Positions 1-8,533 of a stretch of DNA of 64,000 bases are shown here, in pieces. Below the pieces are notes generated by a model. The model saw only the letters and a program-made list of their open reading frames with translations. It did no database searches and had not been told where the DNA came from. The position numbers were made by a program, and so were the translations under genes. The number at the start of each line of letters is the position of its first letter. Positions within the stretch are counted from its first letter, which is position 1. This DNA is from Leptolyngbya sp. FACHB-8 (GTDB lineage Bacteria > Cyanobacteriota > Cyanobacteriia > Elainellales > Elainellaceae). The DNA lies in contig NZ_JACJOO010000087.1 of NCBI RefSeq assembly GCF_014695575.1, positions 62,001 through 126,000 of the forward strand, written 5' to 3'.

Positions 1-1204
1 TGCTCAGACCGATGCCCCAGTAGCACAGAATGCCAACGAGCATGGGAACCCGAGTATCTTGAAGTCCTCGCAACGCGCCTGTGGCAGCAACCTGGATACC
101 GTCGACCAGTTGGAACATAGCGGCAACGGCTAGCAAGCCTTCTGCCTGCATAACAACAGGAGTATTGCTCACCTCGTAAATGTCGAGATACAGGTCAACA
201 ATAGTGGTGGGTATCGTCCAGATGGTAATGGCCATCACGAGCATGAACGCCATGCTGAGGCCAATGCCAACAAAGCCACTGATGCGAGCACCCCGGAAAT
301 CTCGCTGGCCCAGCCTTTGACCTACCTGCACAGTCGTTGCCAGGGAGATGCCCATGGGCACAGTAAAGGTAATGGCAGCGGTTTGAATGGCGACTTGATG
401 GGCAGCCAGGGCGACCGTTCCTAATTGCCCCACCAGGAACGTGGTGATGGTAAATAAACCTGCTTCCACCATAGCCAGCACGCCAATGGGAATGCCAATT
501 TTCACGAGGCTGCCAAAAATCGCAGGTTCCCACTGCCCTAAGCGATGGAATATCCGATAGGGTTGGAAAACTGGATTCGTCAGGATAAAGATCACCAGAG
601 CGACTAGCATGCCCCAGAAGGAAGCGGCACTGGCATAACCAATTCCCGCCAGCCCTAATTTCGGAAAGCCAAACTTACCAAACATGAGGATGTAGTTGCC
701 CACAACATTCAGCGCTGTACCCAAAATGACGATGACCATGACAGGACGCGTCTGAGATAGGGCTGAGACGAAACTACGTAATACCCCAACCAGTAGACCG
801 GGAACTATACCCCAGGCGATCGCCCGCAAATAAACCTGAGCCAAAACTGCGACGGATTCTTCTTGACCCAAAACTCGCAAAATGGGGGCCATGTTCCATA
901 ACAGCAAAGTGACAGGGATGCCTAACAACAGCGCTAACCATAATCCCTGCCGCACGACAGATTGTACGGTAGCGTTGCGACCTGATCCAAAGGCTTCTGC
1001 TACCAGGGGGCTGACGGCAGAGACGATGGCTGTTGAAATGAGGAGTAGACAGATAAATACGGTTGCACCTAATCCCCCGGCAGCAATAACTTCACTGCCC
1101 AGCATCCCCATCATGACCGTATCAACAAATCCGGTGGCAGATTGGGCGAGCTGGGCTGCAGCCAGAGGGAGCGCAAGCCGGAAACAGCTTTCAAGTTCAG
1201 ACAT
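1..1204 (-). CDS. MATE-family multidrug/sodium exporter, C-terminus outside window
   Basis: An open frame of 401 codons begins at an ATG at 1204 (MSELESCFRLALPL) and runs off the left edge without a stop. The N-terminal segment has the MATE signature around FVDTVMMGMLG, followed by AAGGLGATVFICLLL. The last codons visible encode DTRVPMLVGILCYWGIGL, a stretch typical of late MATE helices, so only about 50 residues of a usual 450 are missing. MATE proteins are 12-helix inner-membrane antiporters that expel cationic compounds using a sodium or proton gradient. The substrate cannot be read from sequence. Family certain; precise role (NorM-like) inferred. Confidence 0.88.
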   Translation of the reverse strand, partial: MSELESCFRLALPLAAAQLAQSATGFVDTVMMGMLGSEVIAAGGLGATVFICLLLISTAIVSAVSPLVAEAFGSGRNATVQSVVRQGLWLALLLGIPVTLLLWNMAPILRVLGQEESVAVLAQVYLRAIAWGIVPGLLVGVLRSFVSALSQTRPVMVIVILGTALNVVGNYILMFGKFGFPKLGLAGIGYASAASFWGMLVALVIFILTNPVFQPYRIFHRLGQWEPAIFGSLVKIGIPIGVLAMVEAGLFTITTFLVGQLGTVALAAHQVAIQTAAITFTVPMGISLATTVQVGQRLGQRDFRGARISGFVGIGLSMAFMLVMAITIWTIPTTIVDLYLDIYEVSNTPVVMQAEGLLAVAAMFQLVDGIQVAATGALRGLQDTRVPMLVGILCYWGIGLS

Positions 1205-1653
1205 CCACTTGGATTTCATGGATTCGGGGTTGTTTAAAGGATGCGATGGTAACGTCATAACCAGGGTTAAGGATCAACGGGTAGGCAGTCGATGTACTGG
1301 GTCGCAGTGAGAAAATTTCTTTAAGAAACGCCCCAGCCGTGCAGGTGTTGTGCCCAACGGACAGGACACTTTTGAGCGAGAAATTTTCTGGAAACACAGG
1401 TTTTTCGTGAACAATGCTCACGAAAAATCACTGCTAGGGGGGTGCTAGCCCTCCTAAGGCAGGCCGTTTTCTAGCATGACAGGGATATTGTTACTTGGAC
1501 ACCTGCTATAGCAGGGTTGCCTAGGAAGGAAAGATTTGTTATGCGTAAAGTGCATAACCTATTAACTGTGCAAGCAGAGTCAGAATAAAGTTGCGCTGGA
1601 GCGTCGATAATTCGTGCAGGAAGCGCACGAATTATCAACATTTTGAGCCATGG
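1205..1653. other. Intergenic stretch with small inverted repeats, no convincing gene
   Basis: No convincing gene. Two perfect hairpins are visible: a 10-bp stem at 1401-1427 (TTTTTCGTGA, 7-nt loop) and a 12-bp stem at 1606-1636 (GATAATTCGTGC, 7-nt loop). A 74-codon frame on the minus strand (1197-1421) has no family resemblance and overlaps the start of the MATE gene in another frame; I do not call it. Confidence 0.5.
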
Positions 1654-2007
1654 CTAATGCCAGAGGCGATCGCTACCCAACCGAGACGCTGCTGTATTTG
1701 GCAGGGGTACTGTTGCGTTGCGACGGTTATGGTAACGTTCTTCCAACCAGCTCCGTACTTCGCTTTCGTCATAAAAGCGGGCCGAGCTGCGAGTGACGGG
1801 GTCATGGACGCGCCAATATAACACTCCGGCGTCATCTATACCGCGGAAGATGCGGGGTTCTCTGCTGTTGAGGGTGACGTCGGCAATCCATCGGGCGATC
1901 GCTCGAATTACACTCCAGCTTTTCCAACCATAGGAGTCCGGGTACAACTCAGCCGGAATCAGTTCTAATTCCCGATAGCGTTCAAGTTTGGAGGGTTTGG
2001 TAAACAT
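1654..2007 (-). CDS. Small conserved-looking hypothetical protein (117 aa)
   Basis: The frame could start 16 codons further upstream, but ATG 2007 (MFTKPSKLERYREL) follows an AAGGA Shine-Dalgarno at good spacing and is preferred. The protein is soluble and rich in charged and aromatic residues: PDSYGWKSWSVIRAIARWI, then RIFRGIDDAGVLYWRVHDP, and an acidic/basic RSWLEERYHNR tail. The last ~20 residues become low-complexity. No catalytic motif or named domain is recognised. It resembles short cyanobacterial orphans, but I cannot assign a function. The 12-bp hairpin at 1606-1636 lies just downstream and could terminate it. Confidence 0.55.
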   Translation of the reverse strand: MFTKPSKLERYRELELIPAELYPDSYGWKSWSVIRAIARWIADVTLNSREPRIFRGIDDAGVLYWRVHDPVTRSSARFYDESEVRSWLEERYHNRRNATVPLPNTAASRLGSDRLWH

Positions 2008-2359
2008 GACAGTAAGTCCTTGGCAATGTTGTAGGGCATGCAAAACAAAACGCAATGCGCTGATAAAAAAGTGATGGCGGCCTCAACACGGGCACAGCGA
2101 AGTCCCAGAGCAATCCGAGCTGTTGCTGGAATGCTCAGACGGTGAGGCCAAACCCTGTGGTTGCCTGCCCGGGCGGGGTATGCCCAAGTCAATGGCTCAA
2201 CATAAACGGGGGCAACCGGCACAGGGGTTACGAAACGGAACGGAAACTTCCTGAACGTCCCGACCCCATTGGTGAGGACGTTGCTCCGTCAGACGAATCG
2301 CATCGGCGGTTGCCCCCTAGAGGGCTATGCAGTTCAGCAGGAATGTCTCAAACGTTGAG
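2008..2359. other. Gene-poor stretch, possible remnant of the upstream minus-strand gene
   Basis: No confident gene. Minus-strand reading gives two overlapping frames with protein-like composition but no starts (for example RLTEQRPHQWGRDVQEVSV, then PVYVEPLTWAYPARAGN one frame away). This could be a decayed extension of the 2360-2680 gene, or chance. A frameshift-aware protein search would decide. Confidence 0.25.
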
Positions 2360-2680
2360 CTATCCCAACCTGCACGATGGATTTAGAATGCTGACCGAAG
2401 CAAAAAAGTTCAACCCACAGCATCGGGGGAACCGTTGGAAAAAATCGGGGGTCAGGGCTCGGGCTGCTGGAGGTGCTACTACAGCGGGAATTGGCGCGGC
2501 CCCTGGGCTTTTAAAAGTAAAAGCTAGTTTTAGTTGCCGCCAAACGTTACCCATATAAATTGCGACAGGGGGTGGGGTAATGTCATATTGGCGCACCTGC
2601 TGGGAAGCACCTTTCATGCCACGGCTCGCGCCCTGAGCGGGTGCGGTCAGAATGGTGGAGATGCCGTCTTGCTTGAGCAT
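2360..2680 (-). CDS. Hypothetical protein (106 aa)
   Basis: ATG 2680 is preceded by a strong AGGGAGG ribosome site, the main support that this frame is translated. The N-terminal half looks like real protein (MLKQDGISTILTAPAQG, VRQYDITPPPVAIYMGNVW). The C-terminal third is Ala/Pro-rich and ends in a poorly protein-like tail, so the gene may be truncated or frameshifted there. No signal peptide, membrane segment or known domain. Function unknown. Confidence 0.45.
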   Translation of the reverse strand: MLKQDGISTILTAPAQGASRGMKGASQQVRQYDITPPPVAIYMGNVWRQLKLAFTFKSPGAAPIPAVVAPPAARALTPDFFQRFPRCCGLNFFASVSILNPSCRLG

Positions 2681-2819
2681 GTTTTTTGCCTCCCTTTGGC
2701 AAATATTGCAGGCTTGGCACCATGCTACAGGGATACTTCAAGCCTCCCTTCACCCGATTGGGTGAATGTCTCATTTTGGAGAGCGAATCAACTCATCACG
2801 GCCAATTACACATTAGACC

Positions 2820-3070
2820 TCCTGTGTGAACCGTTGCGTAGCTTCTTTGCGCAACGATTCACACCCCCAAAGCCAATTCACGGAGGAGGTCTATTAGCCT
2901 TTCTGTATAAATTACCTGAGTTCGGGTTAAGGGCCTTTTCGAGTGCCGCGCAACGCGCGGCACTCGAAAAGGCTCATTTTGGCGTCACATAGTGCACGCC
3001 AAAATGAGCACTTCAGCTTATCCCGAACCGAGGTTAAATTGTTGCGTAGCTTCTTTGCGCAACGGTTCAT
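2820..3070. repeat. Compound hairpin cluster between minus-strand genes
   Basis: Four hairpins are stacked in 250 bp. At 2825-2863 a 14-bp stem with one mismatch; at 2933-2973 a perfect 19-bp stem (GCCTTTTCGAGTGCCGCGC) closed by AAC; at 2973-3008 a 13-bp stem (CTCATTTTGGCGT); and at 3041-3063 a copy of the first hairpin's GTTGCGTAGCTTCTTTGCGC core. The middle two are enclosed by an outer near-match, TTCGGGTTAAG (2921) against CTTATCCCGAA (3017). The cluster lies downstream of nothing on the plus strand and upstream of the 106-aa gene on the minus strand. Confidence 0.75.
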
Positions 3071-3112
3071 GCGTCTATCTGATATAGGCTGGAATGGGCA
3101 TAATAGCCGCTA

Positions 3113-3541
3113 TTACGATCCTTCCTTGCCAATCGCTAGCGAAACGCGATCGCCCCCAATATCTCGCATCATTTTCAGGGTTTGCGACACCTGCCGAAAA
3201 TCTAATGTGCGATCGGCCTTCAACAGAACTACTCCATCTGGATATTGGGTGTAGTGGTCAGTCATGGCCTGGGCTAACTGTTCCACGGAAGCCGGTTTTT
3301 CTGCTAGTAAAAGCTGGCCGTTAGCATCTAAGCCCACGACCAGAGCCGGGGCTGTAGTATCCACATTTTCCACGAATTCATTTTCAGACTTGACCCCGGG
3401 TAAGTTGATGCTCGTCATTTGCTGGCTGCGTAGGGTCATGGACACGATGATGAAAAAAGTGAGAACCGTCATCAACACGTCCATCATGGGCACCAGATTC
3501 AGCTCGGGCATGGGGGCACGCTGGCGTTTGCGAAATGCCAT
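3113..3541 (-). CDS. exbD: ExbD/TolR-family energy-transducing protein, second copy
   Basis: 142 residues with the ExbD layout: a basic cytoplasmic N-terminus (MAFRKRQRAPMPELNLVPMM), one membrane helix starting DVLMTVLTFFIIVSMTL with the membrane Asp that carries the proton path, then a periplasmic domain ending VSQTLKMMRDIGGDRVSLAI. It is the last gene of a three-gene ExbB-ExbD-ExbD set, 22 bp after the first ExbD. The two ExbDs share the N-terminal half almost exactly but diverge after the helix, so they probably form a hetero-oligomer on ExbB or contact different partners. No TonB gene is visible in the window. Confidence 0.9.
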   Translation of the reverse strand: MAFRKRQRAPMPELNLVPMMDVLMTVLTFFIIVSMTLRSQQMTSINLPGVKSENEFVENVDTTAPALVVGLDANGQLLLAEKPASVEQLAQAMTDHYTQYPDGVVLLKADRTLDFRQVSQTLKMMRDIGGDRVSLAIGKEGS

Positions 3542-3563
3542 AGGGCTGGCCTCGTTACGAGAA

Positions 3564-3971
3564 TTATTCGATGGCGAGGGAGATGCGATCGCCCCCCACT
3601 TGCTTGAGTTCGGTCAGGGTTTGCAAGACCTGCTCGTAGGGGAGAGAGGGATTGGCCTGAAAGACCACCTGAGCTTTCTCATCCTGTTGTAAGAAAAAGC
3701 GCAATCGCCCTAATAACTGTGCTTTCTCCAAGGTCTCCCCTTCCATAGAGAACTGCCCTTCACTATCCATCTCAACGATCAGCACCGAGGGAGGTGGCTC
3801 CTCTACGGCTGGCTGTGGTTGGTTGCTGGGTAGCGTCACCTCAACTCCCTGATCAAGACTTAAGGTCATAGATACGATAATGAAAAAGGTGAGAACCGTC
3901 ATCAACACGTCCATCATGGGCACCAGATTCAGCTCTGGCATGGTGGCACGTCGTCGTTTGCGAAAACCCAT
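3564..3971 (-). CDS. exbD: ExbD/TolR-family energy-transducing protein, first copy
   Basis: 135 residues. The N-terminus (MGFRKRRRATMPELNLVPMM) and helix DVLMTVLTFFIIVSMTL match the downstream copy, including the helix Asp needed for proton-driven motion. The periplasmic part has a Pro/Glu-rich linker (QPQPAVEEPPPS) and ends ELKQVGGDRISLAIE. It follows the ExbB-like gene by 14 bp, so the two should be co-translated. In the inner membrane, ExbB/ExbD motors energise TonB-dependent outer-membrane transport; a TolQR-like role in envelope upkeep is the alternative. Confidence 0.92.
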   Translation of the reverse strand: MGFRKRRRATMPELNLVPMMDVLMTVLTFFIIVSMTLSLDQGVEVTLPSNQPQPAVEEPPPSVLIVEMDSEGQFSMEGETLEKAQLLGRLRFFLQQDEKAQVVFQANPSLPYEQVLQTLTELKQVGGDRISLAIE

Positions 3972-3985
3972 GGAAGTGCCCTGTC

Positions 3986-4684
3986 CTAAAATCGTGTAAG
4001 GGTTTCCCGTTCCATGGGTTGGTCAGGAGTGCCGCGATCGTCAGCAATCAGTGAGGGTTCATACCACACCTGCCGGTAAATCAGTTCCAACTCGTTGCCC
4101 ACTTCCGAAAAATAATCCATCTGGCTGGACTGGAGACCTACCAAAACCCGGAAGATGAGCAGGGCAATAATGGCAATGATCATTCCTGCAGCGGTCGTAA
4201 TCAGGGCTTCCCCAATGCCCGCTGCAGCTTTGGTGGCCTGATCTGTAGTACCAGTGCCACCAATGTTTAAGCTGCCAAAAGTGGCAATAAGCCCAGTGAC
4301 GGTTCCTAACAGACCCAGCAGTGGCGCAACTCCAATCGTGGTTTCTAGAAACTTATCCCCTTTCTGCATCTTGACAAATTCCTTGTCTCCGGCTGCTTCC
4401 ATTGCTAGCCGAAAGGTTTCGGGGGTGGGCTGACGCAGGCTCAGGGGGGCCAGAAGGAAGCGACCAATGGGCAAGTCGCGGGCTTGTTCAGCAATCTCCC
4501 GAGCTGTGGTGAGGTTGGTACGGGCTGCTTCTAGAACATCATGGACAATCCGATCTTCCTGGCGTAAGAGACGACACCAAAACCAGGCTCGCTCCAAGCC
4601 CGTAGAAATGGTAAAGACTGAAAACCCCATCAGGGGGATCATTACCGGGCCACCTTTCACGAGCAGATCGAACATAGTTGACAT
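3986..4684 (-). CDS. exbB: MotA/TolQ/ExbB proton-channel family protein
   Basis: About 232 residues from ATG 4684 (MSTMFDLLVKGGPVMIPLMG). A frame extension to 4726 exists but lacks family sequence, and ATG 4675 is an alternative start. Three membrane segments are visible: near the N-terminus (GPVMIPLMGFSVFTI), the TTIGVAPLLGLLGTVTGLI segment typical of the family, and ALITTAAGMIIAIIALLIF. These build the pentameric proton channel around ExbD helices. First gene of the ExbB-ExbD-ExbD operon. No clear Shine-Dalgarno at any of the candidate starts. Confidence 0.9.
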   Translation of the reverse strand: MSTMFDLLVKGGPVMIPLMGFSVFTISTGLERAWFWCRLLRQEDRIVHDVLEAARTNLTTAREIAEQARDLPIGRFLLAPLSLRQPTPETFRLAMEAAGDKEFVKMQKGDKFLETTIGVAPLLGLLGTVTGLIATFGSLNIGGTGTTDQATKAAAGIGEALITTAAGMIIAIIALLIFRVLVGLQSSQMDYFSEVGNELELIYRQVWYEPSLIADDRGTPDQPMERETLTRF

Positions 4685-5041
4685 AGGACCAAATTCAGGC
4701 GTCAGTAAGGGTAAAGCGCGAGGCAAAGGTGGTATTGGCAGAAGTGGCTGAATCTATGCCTCAGGCATATATTGAGCGATGGTGTAAGCATATCGGATGT
4801 TGGGCGATCGCCGACTACCCATATCCCCACTTTATGCGAAGCAAACGCGAATACAACCCAAAGGTATGTGGTCTACAGTACGGCCGATCGCAATTCCAGG
4901 AAGAATTTTCAGAATCATACTGTCGGGTGAGACGTTTGCATGAGGCAGGAGCCGCATCAGATTCGTAACGTAGGGATATAGCAATTCACCTGTCCTTGGG
5001 TCCTGTGGGCCGATTGGCCTGATTAACCTCGGCTAGAAACG
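4685..5041. other. Divergent intergenic region
   Basis: Separates the ExbB operon (leftward) from the peptidoglycan-binding gene (rightward), so promoters in both directions are expected. I see no strong promoter pair or hairpin. A 79-codon plus-strand frame at 4729-4968 has no protein-like features and is not called. Confidence 0.4.
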
Positions 5042-5569
5042 ATGACATCCCCCATTGCACATATCTCAGTCAATACGTTCTTAAAAACGGCACCGAAAAG
5101 GCCGGGGAGACAAGGTATGGGAACGGCCTACTCGCTACATCAGTTTCGCGCTGTGTTACAGGGTTTAGGATATTTACCCGCTGCACCGATATCCGAGCTG
5201 GCTTGTAATACAGAGGATCTACCTGATCAGGTTTTCACCAACGCAATTCAGTTATTTCAACAAGATTATCAACTGGTTCCGAGTGGGCAACTCGATCGCG
5301 CGACGCAAGAACGCGCCCGTCAATTGATTCGTAATTTGCAACACAGCTTAAATCTGGTGGTGCAAACGCAACTTCCCCTGAACGGCTTTTACAATGCTGC
5401 AACGGCTCATGCTGTTGAGTTATTTCAGAAACAGCACAGCCTGGCTGGCACAGGCATAGCTCACGGTGAGCTACGCCACGCCCTAGAGCAGCAGGTGAAG
5501 CAACGGCTGCGCTCGCAAACATCCTGTGGGTGTGAAGCGTTAAGCACTCTAAAATCCATTGCTATTTAA
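5042..5569 (+). CDS. Peptidoglycan-binding-like protein with two PG_binding_1-type repeats
   Basis: 175 residues from ATG 5042. ATG 5117 (MGTAYSLHQFRAVLQGLGYL), preceded by GGGGAG, is an equally good start and would give 150 residues. Two helical repeats are visible: LHQFRAVLQGLGYLPAAP followed by AIQLFQQDYQLVPSGQLDRA, and IRNLQHSLNLVV followed by AVELFQKQHSLAGTG. The order (hydrophobic helix, then A.xLFQ.x..L...G.LD/H) matches PG_binding_1 domains, which bind murein. No catalytic domain or clear signal peptide is attached. A palindrome at 5576-5624 directly follows the stop codon. Confidence 0.7.
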   Translation: MTSPIAHISVNTFLKTAPKRPGRQGMGTAYSLHQFRAVLQGLGYLPAAPISELACNTEDLPDQVFTNAIQLFQQDYQLVPSGQLDRATQERARQLIRNLQHSLNLVVQTQLPLNGFYNAATAHAVELFQKQHSLAGTGIAHGELRHALEQQVKQRLRSQTSCGCEALSTLKSIAI

Positions 5570-5575
5570 CCCAGG

Positions 5576-5685
5576 TAATTGGCTGGGGTGTGGTTTTTGT
5601 CAGAATCACAACCCCAGCCAATTACGACCAAACCACATAAAGCTGCACAGGATGTGGGGCGTAGCGCCTCTCCTGTGCAGCTTTA
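5576..5685. repeat. Two long hairpins between convergent genes
   Basis: 5576-5624: perfect 14-bp stem TAATTGGCTGGGGT with a 21-nt loop, starting right after a stop codon. 5638-5685: perfect 15-bp stem TAAAGCTGCACAGGA whose loop holds a second small stem (GGCGTAGCGCC). They sit between the convergent peptidoglycan-binding and alpha/beta-hydrolase genes and probably act as two-way terminators. Confidence 0.7.
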
Positions 5686-5734
5686 CAGCAGCCATGATGC
5701 ACGTATCGGGTGTTCTCGCCTGAGGATGTGTCGC

Positions 5735-6580
5735 TTAAGCCTGCCGCCGCAAGAAGTTAATCAGAGTTTCGCTGACCTTTTCGGGCCAGTCCTCCTGGGG
5801 ATAGTGACCGACCTCTTCCCAAGTCACGAGATCTACTCCTGAAAGACGTTGAGCTAGCGCCTTTGCCTGGGCGACTGGAAGCCAGGGATCGCGATCGCCC
5901 CATCCCAACAACAAGGGTTGCTTCCACTGGGCCAAGCCCGCTTCGATTTCAGCGGTCACATCCTTGAGTTTCAAATTCTGCACGGTGGCAAATAGAGCAC
6001 GGCCTGCATCCGAGCTTTTCAGGAAGGGCCGACGGTACACGTCCAGGTCGGCATCCTCGACGCGATAACCGCCGCCACCCTCCAGGGTGCGATCCACCAG
6101 TAGGGGGTCCTGGGTCATCATGTCTCCCATCAGGGGGACGCCCAGTTGTTTCATCTTCCAGGGAAGTTTATCGGTGGATTGCAGCGGTGTGTTGAGAATT
6201 GCCAGACGATCCACCCGTTCGGGATGACGCAGGGCGTACTGCACCCCAACCGACCCCAAAAAGCCCTGAGCTACCAGAGAAATCTGAGAAAGGTTTAGAG
6301 AATTTAAAAAATCATCAAGGGCGCTGATAAAAGCGTCGGGGGTGTAAGCAAAATCGCGGCGATCGGGTTTGATAGAGAAACCGGAGCCGATCCAGTCGGG
6401 GGCGATCGCCCGGAACCCCTGATCTTCCAGAGCTTTCAACACCTCACGCCAGCTATAGCTCTGGGCCACTAATCCATGCAGCAACAGTACGGGAGGCTTA
6501 TCGCGAGGACTGTCAGGCTCAGCCTCCCGGTAAAACCAGGTTAACTTGCCGACTTCCGCGTTTTTTTCCTGAACTGCCAC
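5735..6580 (-). CDS. Alpha/beta-hydrolase fold protein without a catalytic nucleophile
   Basis: 281 residues from a GTG at 6580, with AGGAG upstream. The fold is clear: PPVLLLHGLVAQSYSWREV oxyanion strand, DWIGSGFS, the elbow strand ISLVAQGFLGSVGVQYAL, the acid region GWGDRDPWLP and the terminal VGHYPQEDWP with the catalytic His. At the elbow, where hydrolases have G-x-Ser/Asp/Cys-x-G, this protein reads A-Q-G-F-L-G, so the nucleophile position is Gly. The acid and His are kept. It may be a pseudo-hydrolase, a lyase-type enzyme or a binding protein. It resembles the haloalkane-dehalogenase/epoxide-hydrolase branch. Confidence 0.82.
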   Translation of the reverse strand: MAVQEKNAEVGKLTWFYREAEPDSPRDKPPVLLLHGLVAQSYSWREVLKALEDQGFRAIAPDWIGSGFSIKPDRRDFAYTPDAFISALDDFLNSLNLSQISLVAQGFLGSVGVQYALRHPERVDRLAILNTPLQSTDKLPWKMKQLGVPLMGDMMTQDPLLVDRTLEGGGGYRVEDADLDVYRRPFLKSSDAGRALFATVQNLKLKDVTAEIEAGLAQWKQPLLLGWGDRDPWLPVAQAKALAQRLSGVDLVTWEEVGHYPQEDWPEKVSETLINFLRRQA

Positions 6581-6814
6581 AGCGTCACGCTCCTAAATCT
6601 GTATAAAAGAGGGTTTCAAAAAAGCATGTTTTGTGGGCAAAACCTACAGAAAATCAGCCTTTTGGCCTTTTGGATTGTCTAAACGTCTGAAGCTGAGCTT
6701 ACTCATTAGCGGGGACGGGAGGCAAGAGATTATTCATTTTTACCCAAATGTAAATAATTATTAAAAATACTCATAATAAAGAGTTTTGTAGTCGTCTATA
6801 CAGAAAATCATTGT

Positions 6815-6820
6815 TATAGT
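6815..6820 (+). promoter_or_regulatory. Possible -10 box TATAGT for the 65-aa gene
   Basis: TATAGT lies about 50 bp before the ATG of the downstream small gene, in an AT-rich stretch. No confident -35 box. Suggestive only. Confidence 0.3.
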
Positions 6821-6869
6821 GATAGAGCAAAGCAAATTCAGCAAGACCATCACTCAAGGAGAGAGCGTT

Positions 6870-7067
6870 ATGTCGACCCACGATCAGGCCCGTGCCCTGC
6901 TGTCCCGCCATCACCATATGGTGAAGAACCGCCAGCAGTCCATGCTGAATCGTGCCGCTGCAGAAATCGGCATTGATGACACCCACGATTACTGGAACAG
7001 CATTCAAGGTAAGCCCCATCCCACCTTTAGCAAGAACTACGACCGCAGCAGCTCCACGATGAGCTAA
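6870..7067 (+). CDS. Small basic conserved-type cyanobacterial protein (65 aa)
   Basis: ATG 6870 has an AAGGAGAG ribosome site 6-8 nt upstream. The frame is open 17 codons further upstream, but that part has no support. The protein is helical and His/Arg-rich (HDQARALLSRHHHMVKNRQQ, then AAAEIGIDDTHDYWNSIQGK) with a Ser-rich end. No membrane segment or known domain. It is a stand-alone cistron with its own strong terminator, which suggests notable expression. Function unknown. Confidence 0.75.
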   Translation: MSTHDQARALLSRHHHMVKNRQQSMLNRAAAEIGIDDTHDYWNSIQGKPHPTFSKNYDRSSSTMS

Positions 7068-7086
7068 GGGTTTTAGGGTTTTAACC

Positions 7087-7127
7087 GCAGAAAGCGCCCG
7101 GCATTGCCGGGCGCTTTCTGCTTTTTC
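7087..7127 (+). terminator. Rho-independent terminator of the 65-aa gene
   Basis: Perfect 16-bp GC-rich stem GCAGAAAGCGCCCGGC with an ATT loop, followed by CTTTTT, 20 bp after the stop codon. Confidence 0.92.
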
Positions 7128-7288
7128 CGGGCATTCCTCAGAGGTTATGTGTGTTATGCATACAACCCCTGAGGAGTGCTCTTTTTTGTCAATTGCTTAA
7201 GGACAGCGTTGCGGTTCCCAAGATTGGCTAAACTAGGCTTCACATTTGGAACTGAGCTATCGCGCATCAGCAAACGCTGGAGGACTGC

Positions 7289-8530
7289 ATGACAGAGTGG
7301 TACGCCATTGAGGGGAGTGTAACGGCTCCTAAAGGATTTAAAGCAGGGGGGATCGCCGCCGGATTGAAGCCATCGGGAGCACCAGATCTGGCCCTGATCT
7401 GGTCAGAGGCGGAGGCGATCGCCGCCGGAGTCTTCACCACCAGCCATGTGCGCGCAGCCTGTGTGGACTATTGTCAGCAACGCCTGGAACAAAAACCTGC
7501 CGCCCATGCCATCCTTTGCAACGCAGGTCAGGCTAATGCGGCTACCGGGGCTCAGGGTTGGGCCAATGCTCTGGAAAGTGCTCAGCTTGTGGCATCAGCG
7601 ATCGGGGTTCCATCGGAGTCGGTGCTGGTGGCCTCAACGGGGGTGATTGGTCAGCAGATTAAGATGGATGCGCTGCGGGCTGGCGTTCCCAAATTAGTGG
7701 GGGCCTGTTCGGATCAGGGGGGCGAGGATGCTGCCCGTGCCATTACTACCACAGACCTGGTAACCAAATCCATTGCCCTCGAAACCACGCTGGAAGGCCG
7801 CCCTGTACGGATTGGTGGCATTTCGAAGGGGTCGGGAATGATTCACCCGAACATGGCAACAATGTTAGCCTTCGTGACCTGCGACGCAGCCGTTTCGCCC
7901 CCCCTATGGCAACAGATGGTGAGCCGTGCTGCCGATCGCAGCTTCAACCAGATCACCGTGGATGGGGACACCAGCACCAACGATACCCTACTGGCTCTGG
8001 CCAATGGCGAGTCACGCACCTCGGCCATCACGGAAATGAGCCCAGAAGCAGAAAAGCTGGAAGCAATGCTGACGGAGGTGTGTACTCATTTGGCCAAGGC
8101 GATCGCCCGTGACGGCGAAGGGGCCACCTGCCTGATCGAGATCCGTGTCGAAGGGGCTCCCGATGATGCCGCTGCTCGCCAGGTTGCTCGGACTGTAGCT
8201 GGGTCTTCCTTACTCAAATCTGCCGTGTTTGGCCGTGACCCTAACTGGGGCCGGATTGCCGCTGCTGCTGGGCGGGCCGGGGTGCCGTTTGACCAGAGTA
8301 ACCTGCGGATTAAACTGGGCGATTTTCTGATGATGGAGCATGGTCAACCGCTGTCCTTCGATCGCCCTGCCGCCAGTGCGTATCTGAAACAGGCGGCTAC
8401 TGGTGCGTATTTAAAAGACGACACGGTTCTCATCTCCATTCACCTGGGGGGTGGGCCGGGGCAGGGCGTTGCCTGGGGATGTGATCTCAGCTACGATTAC
8501 GTTCGCATCAATGCGGAGTACACCACCTGA
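7289..8530 (+). CDS. argJ: Bifunctional glutamate N-acetyltransferase / amino-acid acetyltransferase
   Basis: 413 residues, the normal ArgJ length, from ATG 7289 with GGAGGACTGC just before it. ArgJ moves the acetyl group from N-acetylornithine to glutamate, closing the cyclic arginine pathway, and can also use acetyl-CoA. The proenzyme cuts itself at the Ala-Thr bond in ATML; here this is NMATMLAFVT with Thr191 as the new N-terminal nucleophile. Other family blocks: LCNAGQANAATG, VASTGVIG, GGISKGSGMIHPNM, DGDTSTNDT and FGRDPNWGRI. No other arginine gene is adjacent. A hairpin follows the stop. Confidence 0.96.
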   Translation: MTEWYAIEGSVTAPKGFKAGGIAAGLKPSGAPDLALIWSEAEAIAAGVFTTSHVRAACVDYCQQRLEQKPAAHAILCNAGQANAATGAQGWANALESAQLVASAIGVPSESVLVASTGVIGQQIKMDALRAGVPKLVGACSDQGGEDAARAITTTDLVTKSIALETTLEGRPVRIGGISKGSGMIHPNMATMLAFVTCDAAVSPPLWQQMVSRAADRSFNQITVDGDTSTNDTLLALANGESRTSAITEMSPEAEKLEAMLTEVCTHLAKAIARDGEGATCLIEIRVEGAPDDAAARQVARTVAGSSLLKSAVFGRDPNWGRIAAAAGRAGVPFDQSNLRIKLGDFLMMEHGQPLSFDRPAASAYLKQAATGAYLKDDTVLISIHLGGGPGQGVAWGCDLSYDYVRINAEYTT

Positions 8531-8533
8531 TCT

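Noticed and set aside
1197-1421. 74-codon minus-strand frame upstream of the MATE gene
   Set aside because: No family resemblance; it overlaps hairpins and the MATE start in another frame.
2142-2558. 138-codon plus-strand frame
   Set aside because: Antisense to the better supported minus-strand gene; composition is not protein-like and there is no ribosome site.
4729-4968. 79-codon plus-strand frame in the divergent region
   Set aside because: No homology pattern, no ribosome site; likely chance.
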